A DNA stretch of 64,000 nucleotides. Origin: Ilex aquifolium (Eukaryota > Streptophyta > Magnoliopsida > Aquifoliales > Aquifoliaceae). Shown piece after piece: positions 60,650 through 64,000 of the stretch (positions are counted from its first letter, which is position 1; the number at the start of each line of letters is the position of its first letter). The notes under the pieces are model-generated. The model had not been told where the DNA came from, searched no databases, and saw only the letters and a list, made by a program, of their open reading frames with translations. Made by a program: the position numbers and the translations under genes. The DNA is taken from contig OX637395.1 of assembly GCA_951799425.1 (NCBI GenBank), forward strand, positions 14,734,451-14,798,450, given 5' to 3'.

Positions 60650-62420
60650 AAACCATAATTCATTTTTATCAATATCTCTAGAACGGGGTAATCTCCATGA
60701 TTATAGGTATCCCGAGCTAGTTTATGTTGGCCGACTCGATGTTTACATCAGGTACTAGCCATGGTTTATCCAATCCGAGTTCATTGGTTCAATTGGTGTC
60801 ATGCTGTAGTAATTCCTCTTGGGCATTTAGTAGTGATTCTTGTTTGACCGAGCTCTTTAGTTTGTTCATGTTAGGCTGGGCTCGGCTTTGGTTTGCCGAT
60901 GTCATGAGTTGTCATCCCATCGACATGTGGTGAATCACGTGCCTTGTACTTATTTCAAATGATTATACATCTAATCAGGCACAGTAATCTTGCGTCGCTT
61001 CACTTGTTATGCTGGCATTGCAGATACAAGAGTCATCATGACAAGATTAACAGTGATGTTAGTAACCTAAGAATGCAAGTCATATGACATCTAAACCTTC
61101 TTGAAAATTCTTTGACCTTGAATGCAAGCTAAGTAGTTGGTTATGAGACTACATTTTACAGAATAGTTGATTCAGTGGCTAATATGTCACTTTTTTTTTA
61201 CCCTAGCCTCTGATTAATAACCCTTGTTCTATATGAAAATGTTACAGGAATGTTCAAGAAAGAATCCAAAGTCCAAACATCGCTCCAGTTTCGTGTCTTT
61301 ACAAATGAATTATGCATTATGACTGTCATATCTGTGTGATTGTTTAGCATTTATTAGCATAAAAAACAGCTTCTTATTGATAATATTTGGTCATAGTGAC
61401 CGTAAAAAAGAAAAAAATTGCGCTAGTAACATCACTAATGGCAGACAACGAGTTCTTATGGCTCGGTGGTATGATATTATTCCTTTTAGAAGTGGTCAAG
61501 AAAACGAATTCAAAAAGAGGTGAGTGAGGGTGGGGGTGGGGTTTGGGGTACGTTGAGTTGGGTAAGGACGTACAACAAAAGAAGAAGACAGGGCGTAACT
61601 AACAAATGGTTGACTAATAAATTCAAAAAGGGACCAATTAGTTTGTAATAATAGCGGCAATTGAGTCGTGTCGAGTTCAAGTCGTTTTACGTGGTATTTG
61701 TGTTGGTCACTAATTAACCCCAATTTAACTCATTTAATCAATCATGTTAGATATTTTGACATTGACATGATGTGTTTATTATTGTATCATGTTTGAATTA
61801 ATCGATATAAACATTAATTAAAATTTTAAAATTAAGTCGCCATTAGTTCTCAACTAAACTCACAATTATAGTTGTTTTTAATAAATTAAGAGTTCACTAT
61901 ATCATGTGAAATCACAATTATACTCTAGTAAGTATTCTTATCCCTTATTTGAATTGAGGCGGTTGTAGAGGCATAATAGATGTGGAATCCTTGCTTGACA
62001 GCTTGAGTAGAAGTTTTAGTTGAGTTGAATTAGTCAAAACTATGAGGAGATAAGACTCTATCGGACGGGAGATGGGTGAATTGACGAGCTCGAACTTTAC
62101 CGATCTTTTGAGCTCTTGTGCCGAGCTTATGCAAAAATTTCTATAGTTAGAAGCAAATCATAAGAACACATTTTCCTGACCACAAAAAATCATGTGAAAT
62201 TTGTCTTATTCCATTACAGGAAAGTGTTGATAAAAATGCTTAAGAGGGTGTCGTTCAAGATATATTGTACTTGTTAATTTGATTTTTTTTAATCAAAATG
62301 TGATTTATTTTTCACCCCACAAGGTAATCCTCTCTTTGGGATACTTGATGCGACCTTATTAATTCGATGTTGAGTGCTCTATAGATCGTATCTATTTTCT
62401 TTTTAATCTTATTTGGGGTA
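60650..62420. other. Right flank of element H, nothing assigned
   Basis: AT-rich, with short frames only. 61660-61830 (GTCGTGTCGAGTTCAAGTCG onward) looks like a dispersed plant repeat but I cannot classify it. Confidence 0.35.
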
Positions 62421-62421
62421 G

Positions 62422-64000
62422 ATGATGAGCATAGAATATTTCACATCATTTATCTCTTTACACCCATTTTATACTTGGCTTTGTGGAGAAAATGGGGAAA
62501 ATTGTGTTTAATCTAACAATTAATGGAGTTTTGTGTGATTGTAGGTAAAGAGTAGGAAATGGTGTGTATTAAGCCCTCCATCAAGTGCTTAAAGGCGATG
62601 GAGAAGTAGGGGAGGCTTAACGGGTGGCTCGGAATATCAAGAAATCAAGAAAAGACCAAAACAGGTGAAAACCTATCGGTAGATGTTCATCAAAACCTAC
62701 CGGTAGGTTTAGTGCACTGGAATTCTTCTACCGGTGCCCCTGCCAAAACTTACCGGTAGATTTTGCCTACTGGAAAAAACCTACCGGTAGGTTTTATCAT
62801 CTTTCTACCGGTAGGTTTTGTCCAGAAACCTGCAATCTCAACTCCAACTGCTTCATGGGCCCACCTCTGCTTCTCCCACACACGCCCTGAAACATTCTAT
62901 ATACAATGATGCTCTCTTACACCTAAAACCTGACTCTAGAAGAAAAAGCATGGAAGAGGAAGAGAGAGAAAGATAGTGGTTGGGGGGAAGCATAGAAGAG
63001 GAATGCAAGGCATGTGGTTGCTTGTAGCAGTCCCCAAAGACCTTCCAATGATAGGAATTCAGACACACAGACCTTGGAGAAGGTTATGGACGAATTTTGA
63101 CCAAGCCTCTTGAAATTATTCAGATTACAAAACAAGTTTAGAGAGAGAAGCTCAAGGAAAAAGATGAAGTTTTAGATAGAGAAAGTTAGGTTTTTGTATT
63201 TCCTTCTCCATTTCAGTTGTAGTAAACTTTAAATCAGTTGTAATCTTTACTTCTTTCACTTTAATCTCCTTTATTCCAAGTGTATTCAAGTTTAGCTACA
63301 TGTTCTTGTATTTTCCATGTCTACATTTGGGTTTCTCCTTCCAAGCTTTACATTTGGTTATGAAATGAACTTGTCTTTGTAGTTTAACTTCTCTTTGCAT
63401 TAATACAAGTTTTAATCTTTATTTCTTCACCATGTCTCTTTACATTGTGTATGTTCTTACATCTATTATGAGTAGCTAAGCTTTTAGTTGGTTAATCCAA
63501 GGGGAATTTCCTCTTGGGTATGCTAAATCAACTCTTCTCCATTCTTCCTCGTAGTGTAAAGTGTTTGGTTTGACTAGGTTGAGTAAGAACGTGGTTGTGA
63601 GCTCTTGATACACCGTAGACTTGTCACGGGGTATGCTTGAGCCTACATCTCCACATTAGTCCCTCACTTCCTACGAATCAATCAAGCACCGAGACACCAT
63701 TAGTAGAATTAATTGAGTTGATTTGGCATTCCCATTGGAATGACCTCTTCGGATTAGCCAACTTTGTTTTCTTTCATTTTATCGAAAACTCCGTTAAATA
63801 TTAATAGACATGTCTCTGCAGGATATGCCTCTTCTTGCCATTTATTGGTTGTCTATATAAACCAAAGAAAATCCGATAGAAGCCACACCATTGATAATTA
63901 ATCTTACAAACTCTCCTACTCCCTTTATCTCTCCCTACATAACGTTGAAAAGCTTTTGTGCTAAAAAAATTCGGTATTGATTCGTCTTATGTAACAACAC
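62422..64000 (+). mobile_element. Probable 5' part of an unclassified LTR, cut by window edge
   Basis: A candidate terminus TGATGAGCATAG near 62422 is followed by an ACCGGT palindrome array (62675-62818), a TATA-like CTATATACAATG (62897-62908) and leader-like GA-rich DNA with AGAGAGAAAG tracts. The order array, TATA, GA-rich leader repeats that of LTR G and the Athila LTRs. No coding region is seen; the second terminus is outside the window, so the call is tentative. Confidence 0.4.
62675..62818. repeat. AAACCTACCGGTAGGTTT palindrome array
   Basis: Six units, two or three with the perfect 18-bp palindrome AAACCTACCGGTAGGTTT, the rest diverged on one arm (CTATCGGTAGA, CTTACCGGTAGA). It ends about 80 bp before the TATA-like box. 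Confidence 0.85.

Overview
The window is nuclear DNA of a flowering plant, most likely a eudicot. It is AT-rich, has a host gene with short GT-AG exons of plant type, and most of its length is nested LTR retrotransposons of plant lineages. No rRNA, tRNA, CRISPR or bacterial-type gene was seen.

Layout. (1) 1-2702: part of a Ty3 element (Tekay/Del-like) on the minus strand, ending inside the host gene. (2) 3064-6774: seven 3' exons of an amidase-1 (AMI1-like, auxin-forming indole-3-acetamide hydrolase) gene on the plus strand; its first exon(s), with the catalytic lysine, are not in view. A TTA-flanked MITE follows at 7226-7610. (3) About 8059-15766: a 7.7-kb stretch bounded by roughly 100-bp inverted repeats. 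It has no visible transposase but carries one exon of a universal stress protein gene, itself split by a short SINE with a perfect 14-bp duplication. A second small DNA element with a snRNA-type promoter motif sits in the right inverted repeat. (4) 15839-26305: three solo LTRs of the same family as (1), one inserted into another, plus a ~190-bp tandem repeat. (5) About 26860-46325: a nest of up to five layers: copia-like LTR remnant > solo LTR > Athila-like element > second Athila-like fragment > solo LTR of another family. Target-site duplications date three of the layers. (6) 47261-60644: a young Tat-lineage Ty3 element (702-bp LTRs differing at about four sites, TTGTT duplication) with gag-pol on the minus strand and two intron-containing antisense genes on the plus strand. 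(7) 60650-64000: unassigned DNA and the probable start of a further LTR at about 62422.

The host content is one partial gene and one captured exon. The most striking recurring pattern is that several unrelated LTR families carry short arrays of perfect palindromes (ACCGGT, TTCGAA, GAGCTC or AGCG/CGCT cores), often just upstream of a TATA box. In some, the palindrome arms change in a paired way between copies.

Retroelements are described as fossils only. Family calls rest on motifs recognised by eye; no database search was run.
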